Positions 16,382-23,561 of a DNA stretch of 64,000 bases are shown here, piece after piece. The stretch comes from Actinomadura hibisca NBRC 15177 (GTDB taxonomy: Bacteria; Actinomycetota; Actinomycetes; Streptosporangiales; Streptosporangiaceae). The position numbers and the translations under genes are program-made. Positions within the stretch are counted from its first letter, which is position 1; each line of letters opens with the position of its first letter. The DNA lies in the NCBI RefSeq assembly GCF_001552635.1, contig NZ_BCRO01000011.1, positions 62,001 to 126,000 on the forward strand, in the 5' to 3' direction. The notes under the pieces are model-generated. The model was not told the origin of the DNA. It was given only the letters and a program-made list of their open reading frames with translations, and did no database searches.

Positions 16382-17539
16382 TCAGAGGGCCAGGCGGAAG
16401 CGGTCGCCGAGGGCGGTGAGGCGTTCGACGGGTTCGTTGGCGAAGACCATCCGCAGGTAGTGCTCGCCGCTCGGGCCCCAGCCGTCCATGGGGGTGGCCG
16501 CGATCTTCGCCCGGTCGAACAGGCGCCGGGACAGGTCGGCGGCGGTCAGTTCCAGGGGCCTGGTGTCGATGAGGAGTGACCAGCCGCCGTGCGGCCGGAT
16601 GGCCGGGTAGCCGGCGAGCTGGTCCAGGACCGTTTCGCAGCGCCGCTGCCATTCGGCGGTGGCGGCGGCGACGTCGGCCTCGGCGTCGGGCGCGTCCAGC
16701 GCGGCGGCCACGGCCTGCTGCGCCAGGCCGACCTGGCAGACGACGTTGGTCAGGCCGACGAGGCGGATGTCGGCCATGATGGGGGCGGGCCCGACGACCC
16801 AGCCGACGCGCCAGCCGATGAGCCGCAGTTCCTTGGAGGCCGAACCGACGGTGATGGTGCGCCGGGCCAGTGCCTCGTGGGCGGCCGGGTGGCTGGGCGG
16901 GCGGCCGTCGAAGCGGAGGCGTTCCATGGCCGCGTCGTAGATCAGCCAGGCGTCGTGGCGCTCGCAGGCGTCGGCGAGGGCGGACCAGTGGCGCTCGTCC
17001 AGGACGAGGCCGGTCGGCATCGCCGGTCCCATCATCAGGACCGCCGCGGTGCCGGGTCCGACGGCGGCGGCGAGACGTTCGGGATCGACGGTCCAGCCGT
17101 CCGCGGTGTGCTCTGCGGGGACGAAGCGGGGGACGCCGCCCGCGAGCCGGACCCGGTTGACCAGCCCGGCGTAGATGGGATCGCACAGCACGACCTCCTG
17201 GCCGGGTTCCACGGTGGCCAGCAGCGTGTTGAGGATGCCGTTGAGCCCACCGGCCACGCTGACGCATTCGGTGTCGGGGTCGTATGAGCGCCCGGAGATG
17301 CGGCCAACGTGCGCCGTGGCGGCGGCCCGGAGCGAGCGGTGTCCCTGGAACGGCAGGTAGCTGTTGGCCGGGTCGGCGTCGACGGCGGCGTGCGTGGCGG
17401 CGAGGGCGACGGCGGGCGGCCGCAGGTCGGTGTCGAGGTTCTCCAGCCGCAGGAATTCCGGGTCGCCTGCGGCATCGGCCGCGTCACCGATGGCGTCCAC
17501 CCCGATGCCCGGGATGTCGCGCAGTCGCGTCACCGTCAT
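16382..17539 (-). CDS. Class I/II pyridoxal-phosphate aminotransferase
   Basis: 385 residues, typical of fold-type I aminotransferases. The PLP Schiff-base lysine is K236 in GSASKELRL. Asp202 (IYDAAMERLRF) should pair with the pyridine nitrogen, and the C-terminal YLRMVFAN region holds the carboxylate-binding Arg. The usual NPxNPTG loop reads GPAMPTG. The substrate cannot be assigned. It is divergent from an XRE-cupin regulator across a 56-bp gap with a palindrome, so the regulator very likely controls it. PLP enzymes paired with XRE-cupin regulators often act in amino-acid or amine turnover. Confidence 0.85.
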   Translation of the reverse strand: MTVTRLRDIPGIGVDAIGDAADAAGDPEFLRLENLDTDLRPPAVALAATHAAVDADPANSYLPFQGHRSLRAAATAHVGRISGRSYDPDTECVSVAGGLNGILNTLLATVEPGQEVVLCDPIYAGLVNRVRLAGGVPRFVPAEHTADGWTVDPERLAAAVGPGTAAVLMMGPAMPTGLVLDERHWSALADACERHDAWLIYDAAMERLRFDGRPPSHPAAHEALARRTITVGSASKELRLIGWRVGWVVGPAPIMADIRLVGLTNVVCQVGLAQQAVAAALDAPDAEADVAAATAEWQRRCETVLDQLAGYPAIRPHGGWSLLIDTRPLELTAADLSRRLFDRAKIAATPMDGWGPSGEHYLRMVFANEPVERLTALGDRFRLAL

Positions 17540-17565
17540 GTCGCCTCCACCGTTGGAACTTTTAC

Positions 17566-17581
17566 TGGTACAGGCATACCA
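17566..17581. promoter_or_regulatory. Palindromic operator TGGTA-N6-TACCA
   Basis: An exact 5-bp inverted repeat with a 6-bp spacer, midway between the aminotransferase and XRE-cupin start codons. It is well placed to block both divergent promoters. The binding protein is inferred to be the adjacent XRE-cupin regulator. Confidence 0.6.
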
Positions 17582-17595
17582 CTATGCTGATACAC

Positions 17596-18141
17596 ATGGA
17601 TCTTGCGCAAGTGGTGGGACGGAACGTGCACCGGCTCCGTACGGCGGCCGGAACCTCGTTGGCCGACCTGGCGGCCGCCAGCGACATCAGCAAGACCACG
17701 TTGCACGGCATCGAGCAGGGCCAGGGCAACCCGACCCTGAGCACCCTGTGGGCCCTGGCCACCGCGCTGAAGGCGTCCCTCGGCGAGCTGCTGGAACCGG
17801 CTGCCACGACGGTCGAAGTGGTGCGCGCCGGTGACAGCCGTCCGCAGGTCGAGGGCGACGCGGTGAGCGCGCGCCTCCTCCACCGCATCACGCTGCGCGG
17901 CACCGTGGAGGTCTACGACATCGCCATCGGCCAGAACGCCCAGCACTCCGACGCCCACCTGCCCGGCGTCGAGGAATGCCTCGTGCTGACCTCCGGACGC
18001 GCCACCGTCGGCCCCGCCGACTCCCTGACCGACCTGGCCGAAGGCGACTCCATCCGGTTCGACGCCGCCCGCCCCCACCAGTACCAGGGCCACGCCGCCC
18101 ACAATCGCGCCGTCCTTCTCATGGTGCATCCCGACGGCTGA
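17596..18141 (+). CDS. XRE-family regulator with C-terminal cupin domain
   Basis: 181 residues. HTH_3 domain at ~3-60 (NVHRLRTAAGTSLADLAAAS, then DISKTTLHGIEQG), then a cupin sensor domain (~75-181: HLPGVEECLVLTSGRATVG, EGDSIRFDAARPHQY). Proteins of this type are usually dual sensor-repressors of catabolic genes. An in-frame ATG at 17584 would add four residues, and the short leader leaves room for either start. It probably binds the palindrome at 17566-17581 and controls itself and the aminotransferase. Confidence 0.87.
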   Translation: MDLAQVVGRNVHRLRTAAGTSLADLAAASDISKTTLHGIEQGQGNPTLSTLWALATALKASLGELLEPAATTVEVVRAGDSRPQVEGDAVSARLLHRITLRGTVEVYDIAIGQNAQHSDAHLPGVEECLVLTSGRATVGPADSLTDLAEGDSIRFDAARPHQYQGHAAHNRAVLLMVHPDG

Positions 18142-18173
18142 GGAGGGCACCGGCAGGACGGTTCGCCGGGCGG

Positions 18174-19028
18174 TCAGAGCCAGGTCTTCATGGTCTGGTC
18201 GAGCGGCTGGGTCGGGTGGCCGATGAGGCGGGCCAGGTCGCCGGGGGTGGGGGCCATGGCACCGTCGCGCAGGTCGGCGTTGAAGGTGACCAGGAAGTCG
18301 GCGGTGCCTTCGTCCAGGCCGAACGACAGGAGCTGCCGGCGTTCGGCCTCGGGGGTGAGGACCTGGTGGCGCACCGGGGTGCCGAGCAGTTCCTGCGCGG
18401 TGGTGGCGAACTCCTCGAACGACCAGGCGACATCGCCCGACAGCTCGTAGGCCTTGCCCTGGTGGCCGGGGGTGGTGAGCACGACGGCGGCGGCCTCGGC
18501 GAACTCTGCGCGTGGGGCGCTGGCGATGCGGCCGGGGCCGACGCTGTTGGCGACGACGCCGTGCTGGCGGGCGATGGTGAAGTCCTGCACGTGGTTTTCG
18601 GTGTACCAGCCGTTGCGCAGGAAGGTGGCGGGGACGCCGGAGGCGGTGACGAGTTCCTCGGTGGCCTTGTGGTCGGCGGCGAGCTTGAGGATCGTCGTCG
18701 GCGCGTGCAGGCCTGAGGTGTAGATCAGGTGCGGGACGCCCGCCCGGCGGGCGGCCTCGATGGCGTTGCCGTGCTGGGCCACACGACTGCCCTGGTCGCC
18801 GAAGGAGACCAGCAGCAGCCTGTCGACGCCGGTGAGGGAAGCGGCGGTGCCGACGACGTCGTCCAGGTCGACGGCGGCGGCGCGCAGGCCGCGCCGGGCG
18901 AGCGCGGCCAGGCGCTCGGTGTTGCGGCCGAGCGCGAGGACGTCGCCGGCGGGGACGCCGCGCTCGATGAGGGCGTCGATGGTGAGGCCGCCGAAGTTAC
19001 CGGTGGCGCCGATGATCGCGATCGTCAT
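18174..19028 (-). CDS. NmrA/QorB-like NAD(P)H-binding reductase
   Basis: 284 residues of atypical short-chain dehydrogenase. The Rossmann motif GATGNFGG is at residues 7-14. The NADP-binding Arg is in ALGRNTERLAAL, and the NmrA-type LRNGWYTEN segment lies near the substrate pocket. Such proteins reduce quinones or act as redox sensors. It is the second gene of a pair behind a VOC gene (38-bp gap), divergent from a MarR regulator. Regulation by the two MarR boxes upstream is likely. Quinone or electrophile detoxification is an inference from the trio. Confidence 0.85.
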   Translation of the reverse strand: MTIAIIGATGNFGGLTIDALIERGVPAGDVLALGRNTERLAALARRGLRAAAVDLDDVVGTAASLTGVDRLLLVSFGDQGSRVAQHGNAIEAARRAGVPHLIYTSGLHAPTTILKLAADHKATEELVTASGVPATFLRNGWYTENHVQDFTIARQHGVVANSVGPGRIASAPRAEFAEAAAVVLTTPGHQGKAYELSGDVAWSFEEFATTAQELLGTPVRHQVLTPEAERRQLLSFGLDEGTADFLVTFNADLRDGAMAPTPGDLARLIGHPTQPLDQTMKTWL

Positions 19029-19066
19029 GGGGTGCTGCTCTTCCTGGTCGGTTCGTGCGGGGCGGG

Positions 19067-19441
19067 TCAGCCGCCGTGGGCGGTGAGGGCGTAGCCCTCG
19101 GGCCCGGCGAAGGTGAACACGCGGCCGAAGGGGCCGTCCTGCGGCGGGGTGAGGATGGGGACGCCCGCGGCGGCGAGGCGGTCGTGCAGGGCCTGGGCGT
19201 TGTCGGTGGCGAGCCAGAGGGCGACGCCGAGGCCGGGCTGGCCGCTGTCCAGGTCGGTGCCGGGCAGGGGCTCGCGGACGGCGAGGGGGATGGGCCGGGT
19301 TTCGAAGACGACGGCGTGCGGGGGAGCGGCGGGGGAGCGGGTCAGGCCGAGGTGCTGCTCGAAGAAGGCGGCGGCGGCCTCGACGTCGCGGACCTGGAGG
19401 GCGAGGAAGTCGGGTCCGGTCACGGTGGCGGTGCTGGTCAT
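19067..19441 (-). CDS. VOC-superfamily (glyoxalase-fold) protein
   Basis: 124 residues, a single two-module VOC domain: DFLALQVRDVEAAAAFFEQH at the start, then VALWLATDNAQALHDRLAAA and the final FAGPEGYALTAH. The usual first His ligand position reads FLALQV, so metal binding may be altered or absent. Some VOC proteins bind drugs instead of catalysing a reaction. It is the first gene of the VOC-NmrA operon, transcribed away from marR, with two MarR-type palindromes in the shared promoter. Confidence 0.82.
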   Translation of the reverse strand: MTSTATVTGPDFLALQVRDVEAAAAFFEQHLGLTRSPAAPPHAVVFETRPIPLAVREPLPGTDLDSGQPGLGVALWLATDNAQALHDRLAAAGVPILTPPQDGPFGRVFTFAGPEGYALTAHGG

Positions 19442-19466
19442 GGCTGCTCCTGAGCTGGTTTGTTGA

Positions 19467-19482
19467 TGTCAGGACTTTGACA
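19467..19482. promoter_or_regulatory. MarR operator, distal copy
   Basis: TGTCAG-GACT-TTGACA, a 16-bp imperfect palindrome (five of six bases paired). Its centre lies 46 bp from that of the second copy at 19513. Confidence 0.6.
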
Positions 19483-19512
19483 TACTCGACTGTAGGCGCA
19501 GCTCGTGGCCTA

Positions 19513-19528
19513 TGTCAAAATGTTGACA
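19513..19528. promoter_or_regulatory. MarR operator, proximal copy
   Basis: TGTCAA-AATG-TTGACA, a perfect 6+6 palindrome whose last base is the A of the marR ATG. Occupancy would block marR expression directly. Confidence 0.65.
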
Positions 19529-19992
19529 TGGAGCAGGAAGGGCGGCCCGAGCCGCCGCACGAGGCGAAAGACGTGACCGAGCACGTGGGCTACCGGCTGA
19601 AGCGGGCGGCCGCCGCGCTGCGCGGGGCGATGGACCAGGCGCTGCGCGAGCACGGGCTGACGGTGCCGCAGTATTCGTGCCTGGAGTTGCTGGACGAGCA
19701 GCCGGGGATCTCCGGTTCGGACCTGGCGCGCGGGACGTTCGTCACGCGCCAGTCCTCGGCGGTGGTGCTGCGCGGCCTGCAACAGGCCGGGCTGGTGACG
19801 CGCCCCACGACCGCCGAGCACGGCCGCGTGCTCCCGGTCCACCTCACCGACCAGGGCCTCGCCCGCCTGCGGGCCGCGCGGACGGCGGTGTACGAGGTGG
19901 AGCGGCAAATGATCGCCGCAGTCCCCGCCGCCCGCTTGGCGGCCCTGCTGACCGACCTCGACACGATGACGTCCGCCCTCGGCGAGGCCTGA
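19528..19992 (+). CDS. MarR-family transcriptional regulator
   Basis: 154 residues. The winged HTH lies between ~55 and 110 (GISGSDLARGTFVTRQSSAV, followed by VLRGLQQAGLVTR) and the wing ends in GRVLPVHLT. The terminal helices form the dimer interface. I chose ATG at 19528; the in-frame start at 19477 lies inside the operator region. Two copies of a 16-bp palindrome flank the divergent promoters, one of them overlapping the start codon, so autorepression and control of the VOC-NmrA pair are likely. No Cys is placed to suggest thiol sensing. Confidence 0.87.
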   Translation: MEQEGRPEPPHEAKDVTEHVGYRLKRAAAALRGAMDQALREHGLTVPQYSCLELLDEQPGISGSDLARGTFVTRQSSAVVLRGLQQAGLVTRPTTAEHGRVLPVHLTDQGLARLRAARTAVYEVERQMIAAVPAARLAALLTDLDTMTSALGEA

Positions 19993-20113
19993 GGCCGCCC
20001 GGAACGACGGCGGGCGTGCCGGACGTCATGATCGCTCGGCACGCTTCGCTCCGGAGCCCTGCTCACCGCTTCCGGAGACCAGGCGAACCTACGCCACCCT
20101 GTGGTCCGACGGC

Positions 20114-20242
20114 ATGATCATCACTGGGGAGGGGTGGGACTGCGACTCCAACCCGTGCCGCGGTCCCGACTGGTACCTCGACATGGACGACGACCTCGAA
20201 GACGCCGAGGACGACGAGGGTCAGGGGGACGAAGGCGAGTAG
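20114..20242 (+). CDS. Small acidic reading frame, possibly a 3' gene fragment
   Basis: From ATG at 20114 the frame encodes 42 residues with two cysteines (WDCDSNPCRGPDWYLDMDDD) and a very acidic tail. The same frame is open upstream and reads plausibly (YATLWSDGMI) but has no start codon with a ribosome site. It may therefore be the surviving end of a larger gene. It stops exactly at a strong terminator hairpin, which is what a real gene end would look like. The family is not recognised. Confidence 0.35.
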   Translation: MIITGEGWDCDSNPCRGPDWYLDMDDDLEDAEDDEGQGDEGE

Positions 20243-20306
20243 ATCCCGCCCCCGCCGGGCCCGCCGTGCCGATCTACGGCACAGCGGGCCCGGCGGGGGC
20301 GGATCC
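20242..20306. terminator. Very strong bidirectional terminator hairpin
   Basis: A nearly perfect ~28-bp stem rich in GC (left arm 20242-20270, right arm 20277-20306) with a 6-base loop. It insulates the accessory cluster that follows on the minus strand. Confidence 0.85.
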
Positions 20307-20312
20307 TTGTGC

Positions 20313-21764
20313 TCAGGGGATGGGGCCGGGGATGAGTTCGATCTCGATGGCCAGCACGCCCAAGGCTTCCTTCTCGGGGCCGTAGATGCGGCGGATGTTG
20401 GCCAGTTGCTGGTCACGGGGGCTGGTGGGGTTCACCCGCTCGGGTCCTTCGGTGTCGAGCATCTCCTCGAAGCTGCTGTAGCGGGCGACGCGTTTGACGC
20501 GGGTGAGGGCGTCGTCGCGGCCGCACACGAAGCGGATGTGGTCGCCGGCGGCGAGGTTGCGCAGGTTGGGGTACTGGACGCGAACCTCGATCGTCTTGGT
20601 TCCGGCGGCGACCAGGTCGAAGTAGCGGCGGTAGAGGTTCATCTCCCGGGCGCGGGGCGTGGTGGTGGCGGAGGGTCGGGCGGTCATGATCTTGTCCAGT
20701 TCGGCGGTGGTGTAGGAGCGGTAGAAGTGCTTGGGGTCGGCGAGCATCTTGCCCACCAGCCAGACCATGGCGTCGACGAAGTCGTCGGTGTCGCCCTCCC
20801 AGTCGGTGACGTCCAGCATCCAGGGGCGGGCGCCGGGCGGCGGCGCGACCCGGCCGTCCCTGATCAGCGACTTGGACAGTTTGGCGCCGGTGTCGGTCAG
20901 GACCATCGGGGTGAAGATCCGGGGCGGCGGGGCCAGGCCGGGCAGTTGGGCGAAAGCCTCGTCCACCAGTTGGCAGCCATAGGACCAGTCGCCGCCCTTG
21001 ACCATCACCGACAGGGTGACGTGGTCGCGGACGGCCATCCGCTCTTTGACCAGGTTGCGGTAGAGGGTGGCCAGGTCCAGGTAGGCGCTGGTGTCGGCGG
21101 TGACGACGACCTCGTAGTCGCCGTGGTCGGTGCACACCGCAGCGAAGTCCGCGCCGCCCGACCCGGTGCGGATCAGCCTTGTGCGCTCGGCGCGTTTCTC
21201 GGTCCACCCGCACTGCGGGCAGGGCAGGCGCACATGGACCTGGCCGTGGGAGGGCGCCAGCGGCCAGCGGATCTGGTCCAGGCGTCCCAGGGTGGCCAGG
21301 AACTCGTGCCGGAACGCGGGGTCGGCCTGCTGGGCGGTGTAGGTCTCGATCTCGTAGTCGACGCCGGTGGCGTCGGCCAGGGAGTCGAACATCGCCCGGT
21401 AGTACTTGCCGAGCAGGTCCTCCACCCCGTCCGAGCCGAGGGCGTGGAAGTAGGTCTGCTGGTAGGCGTGGTGGGTCTCGGGGTCGAGCTGGATGTCGTA
21501 GGGGGCGTTGTCCAGCGCCCCGAACCGGACGATGGTGTCGACGCCGAAGGCGCGCTTGGTCTGCTTGGCCAGCAGGAACGCCGCCGTCTGCACCAGTGAG
21601 GTGCCCAGGTGGGGCGCGCCGTTGATCTGGGTGCCGACGCAGAACGCGACCCGGTCGGGGTTGGTGGCCTGCAGCCGGGGGCGGACCATGTCCACGCTGC
21701 GCAGCATCGCGTTGGCCAGGACGTTGTTCGGGCTGACGATCTCCAAGCGGTTGGTGCCGTTCAT
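20313..21764 (-). CDS. Class I aminoacyl-tRNA-synthetase-like protein fused to an ASCH domain
   Basis: 483 residues. Residues ~30-330 look like a class I aminoacyl-tRNA synthetase core closest to archaeal-type LysRS. The signature 1 region reads GTQINGAPHLGTS (the second His of HxGH is Thr), a CPQCG zinc knuckle is followed by a later CTDHG, and KLSKS serves as the KMSKS loop. The anticodon-binding domain is missing. From ~365 on there is an ASCH/PUA-like domain (RRYFDLVAAGTKTIEVRVQY, GDHIRFVCGRD, VARYSSFEEML). ASCH domains bind RNA or modified nucleosides. A ligase or nucleotidyl transferase acting on a small molecule or RNA is inferred; it is not a housekeeping synthetase. It is the last gene of a minus-strand group. 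Confidence 0.7.
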   Translation of the reverse strand: MNGTNRLEIVSPNNVLANAMLRSVDMVRPRLQATNPDRVAFCVGTQINGAPHLGTSLVQTAAFLLAKQTKRAFGVDTIVRFGALDNAPYDIQLDPETHHAYQQTYFHALGSDGVEDLLGKYYRAMFDSLADATGVDYEIETYTAQQADPAFRHEFLATLGRLDQIRWPLAPSHGQVHVRLPCPQCGWTEKRAERTRLIRTGSGGADFAAVCTDHGDYEVVVTADTSAYLDLATLYRNLVKERMAVRDHVTLSVMVKGGDWSYGCQLVDEAFAQLPGLAPPPRIFTPMVLTDTGAKLSKSLIRDGRVAPPPGARPWMLDVTDWEGDTDDFVDAMVWLVGKMLADPKHFYRSYTTAELDKIMTARPSATTTPRAREMNLYRRYFDLVAAGTKTIEVRVQYPNLRNLAAGDHIRFVCGRDDALTRVKRVARYSSFEEMLDTEGPERVNPTSPRDQQLANIRRIYGPEKEALGVLAIEIELIPGPIP

Positions 21765-21785
21765 CGAAGGATCGGTCCCTTCCGG

Positions 21786-22358
21786 TCAGCTGGCGGGGAC
21801 GGGGAGTTGGGCGCAGATGAAGTCGATGCGGCGGCGCGGCTCGTCGGCCGGCACGAAGATCGGCTTGTAGCCGGCGTCGTAGTAGCCCTGCACGATCAGT
21901 TCGTGGACGCGGCGGATCTCGCGTTCCTTGGCCCACACCAGGTCGTCTTCGGAGTCGAAGTCGTCCAGGGCGTCCAGCACGAACACCGCGTCGTAGCGGT
22001 AGACCCTGGTGGCCTCCTCCAGTTCGGGGTAGGGGCGCAGGCCGAAGAAGGCGTCCCACCCGTACCCGTCGGGGATGCCGCGGTTGTAGAACCGCAGCCC
22101 CTGCTTGTGGTCGCAGAACTCGGCGACGAACGCCGCCAGTACGTCACGGGAGTACTCCTGCCGATCACCGACCTGCAGATGGCGGCCGAGCCGGTCACGG
22201 TGCTTGCGGTAGATCTCCCGCGCCGGTTCACCTTCTGTCGACGGGATCTCCATCTCGTGAAGCAGCCCGAACACCGCTTCCTTCCCTGAGGAGGGGCCGC
22301 CGGTGATGACGTACCGGCGCGGCGGCGTCGCCGGGTTGAGCAACTGGTCGAGGCTCAT
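21786..22358 (-). CDS. P-loop NTPase (AAA_28/NadR-kinase-like)
   Basis: 190 residues. A Walker A-like GGPSSGKE sits at 20-27, with Glu in place of the usual Ser/Thr after Lys. Downstream are a TEGEPAREIYRK segment, a likely substrate motif FYNRGIPDGYGWDAFFGL, an aspartate-rich strand YDAVFVLDALDDF (Walker B position) and an Arg-rich C terminus. The layout fits the AAA_28 family of small-molecule kinases and ATPases (TTPase/NadR-kinase relatives). It sits 21 bp before the synthetase-like gene and 2 bp after the preceding gene, so co-translation is likely. The substrate is unknown. Confidence 0.7.
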   Translation of the reverse strand: MSLDQLLNPATPPRRYVITGGPSSGKEAVFGLLHEMEIPSTEGEPAREIYRKHRDRLGRHLQVGDRQEYSRDVLAAFVAEFCDHKQGLRFYNRGIPDGYGWDAFFGLRPYPELEEATRVYRYDAVFVLDALDDFDSEDDLVWAKEREIRRVHELIVQGYYDAGYKPIFVPADEPRRRIDFICAQLPVPAS

Positions 22359-22360
22359 GC

Positions 22361-23305
22361 TTACGGTTCCTCCTGGTCGGGGCCGGTCCCGGAGGGGGCG
22401 CGGCCGGTCAGGGCCCATCGCCAGGTCGCGATGAGCCGAGGGCCGCCCTGGGCACAGGCCAGGACGGTCATGAAGTCGAGAAGGCTGGCCTCGGGGGCGG
22501 CGACCTCGATCAGGAGCAGTTCCTGGGCGGGCGTCAGCTCCGGAGTCCACCCTGCCGAGGCGGCGATCTGGGTCGGGCCGAGCGCCGGCCCCGCGTCGGC
22601 CGCCGAATGTAGGAGCACCTGTCCGTAGGCGGCCTGATACCGGGCCGTGGCGTGCAGGACCAGGGCGTGCCGCCACAACGCGCTCGCCGCCGCCGCGACC
22701 AGTTCGTCCTCAACTGCGTCCATGCTGACCAGTGCGGCGGTCCGCAGGAGCTCGGCACGCAGCAGGTACACCGCGCCCCACAAGGACGCCAGGGTTTGCT
22801 GGTGCTCGACCGCCTCCCAGGCGAACACGTCGGCGGGCAGGACCAAGGGCCGGTGAGCGGGGTGCAGGACCGGCGCGACCACCGCCGAGACGTCCCCGGC
22901 ACGGCCGAGCTGTCCGACCAGCAGGCTCCAGATCTTCGGCTCGATCCGCTTGCGGAAATGGTGCAGCTCGTACCCGCTGGCCTTGGCGGCCGCCGCGCGC
23001 CGCACGGTCAGCCGCGCGCCCGCCGTCGACGGGTCGCTGCCCAGCAGCAGCCGGGCCGCGGGGGCGAGCTCGTGCTGCAGCCGGTCCACCTCCTCGCGCA
23101 GGGCCGCCTCCAGCGCGCGGGCCAGGCTGACACGGTCGCCCGGATCCAGGGCCCGGGAGCGAACGGCGGGCAGCGCCAGCAGATGCGGGCCCGCATGGTC
23201 GGCGTGGACCGGCAGCCCGTACCGCACGACCGCCCGCATCTCCTCCAACAGCTCCAGCAGCGGGCGCTCCTGCTGATCAGGCGGGGAGATCTTGGAAGGG
23301 GTCAT
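22361..23305 (-). CDS. Unrecognised, mostly helical actinobacterial protein
   Basis: 314 residues without a catalytic motif I can recognise. Residues ~85-130 have the pattern RRAAAAKASGYELHHFRKRI followed by EPKI. That arrangement recurs in actinobacterial regulators and conflict-system proteins, where the N-terminal helices precede an effector. The remainder is Ala/Leu-rich helix with no predicted membrane segment. It is the first gene of a tight three-gene run (2-bp gap to the P-loop gene). Four helically phased repeats lie 20-60 bp upstream of its ATG, so it or an unlinked regulator may control the run. The function is unknown. Confidence 0.6.
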   Translation of the reverse strand: MTPSKISPPDQQERPLLELLEEMRAVVRYGLPVHADHAGPHLLALPAVRSRALDPGDRVSLARALEAALREEVDRLQHELAPAARLLLGSDPSTAGARLTVRRAAAAKASGYELHHFRKRIEPKIWSLLVGQLGRAGDVSAVVAPVLHPAHRPLVLPADVFAWEAVEHQQTLASLWGAVYLLRAELLRTAALVSMDAVEDELVAAAASALWRHALVLHATARYQAAYGQVLLHSAADAGPALGPTQIAASAGWTPELTPAQELLLIEVAAPEASLLDFMTVLACAQGGPRLIATWRWALTGRAPSGTGPDQEEP

Positions 23306-23324
23306 GCCCCCAGCCTCTCACATC

Positions 23325-23365
23325 ATGCCCAGAAAATGCCCACAACTTGGCCCACGAAATGCCCA
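23325..23365 (-). promoter_or_regulatory. Four helically phased TGGGCAT repeats upstream of the accessory operon
   Basis: On the minus strand TGGGCAT occurs at 23365-23359, 23342-23336 and 23331-23325, with a variant (TGGGCCA) at 23354-23348. Starts are 11, 12 and 11 bp apart, one helical turn each. The block ends 20 bp before the ATG of the 314-residue protein. It looks like an iterated operator. Confidence 0.55.
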
Positions 23366-23370
23366 ATCGG

Positions 23371-23400
23371 CCGTCCCGGAAACGGGCGGTTCCGGGACGG
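23371..23400. terminator. Hairpin between the MIPS-like gene and the following operon
   Basis: Perfect 11-bp stem CCGTCCCGGAA / TTCCGGGACGG with an 8-base loop. A second stem (GTCCCGC/GCGGGAC) lies at 23400-23421. They could end the MIPS-like transcript or act as further operators. Confidence 0.5.
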
Positions 23401-23561
23401 TCCCGCGCAGGGTTGCGGGACGGATCCTCGCCCGATGAGGCGGACGCTCCTCGACGCGGCAGCTCGATGACGCCGGGGGCCTTCCCGGCCAGGGCGCCAG
23501 CCACCGCCTTCAGCCCGGATCACTCGCTCCGGACCGTGCCGCGAACCTGAGCCCGGCTGGA

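Noticed and set aside
20313..21764. Housekeeping class I lysyl-tRNA synthetase
   Set aside because: The anticodon-binding domain is absent, HxGH is altered and an ASCH domain is attached, so a tRNA-charging role in translation is unlikely.
23325..23365. CRISPR-like repeat array
   Set aside because: Repeats of 7 bp at 11-12 bp intervals are operator-like; no spacers of CRISPR length and no cas genes.
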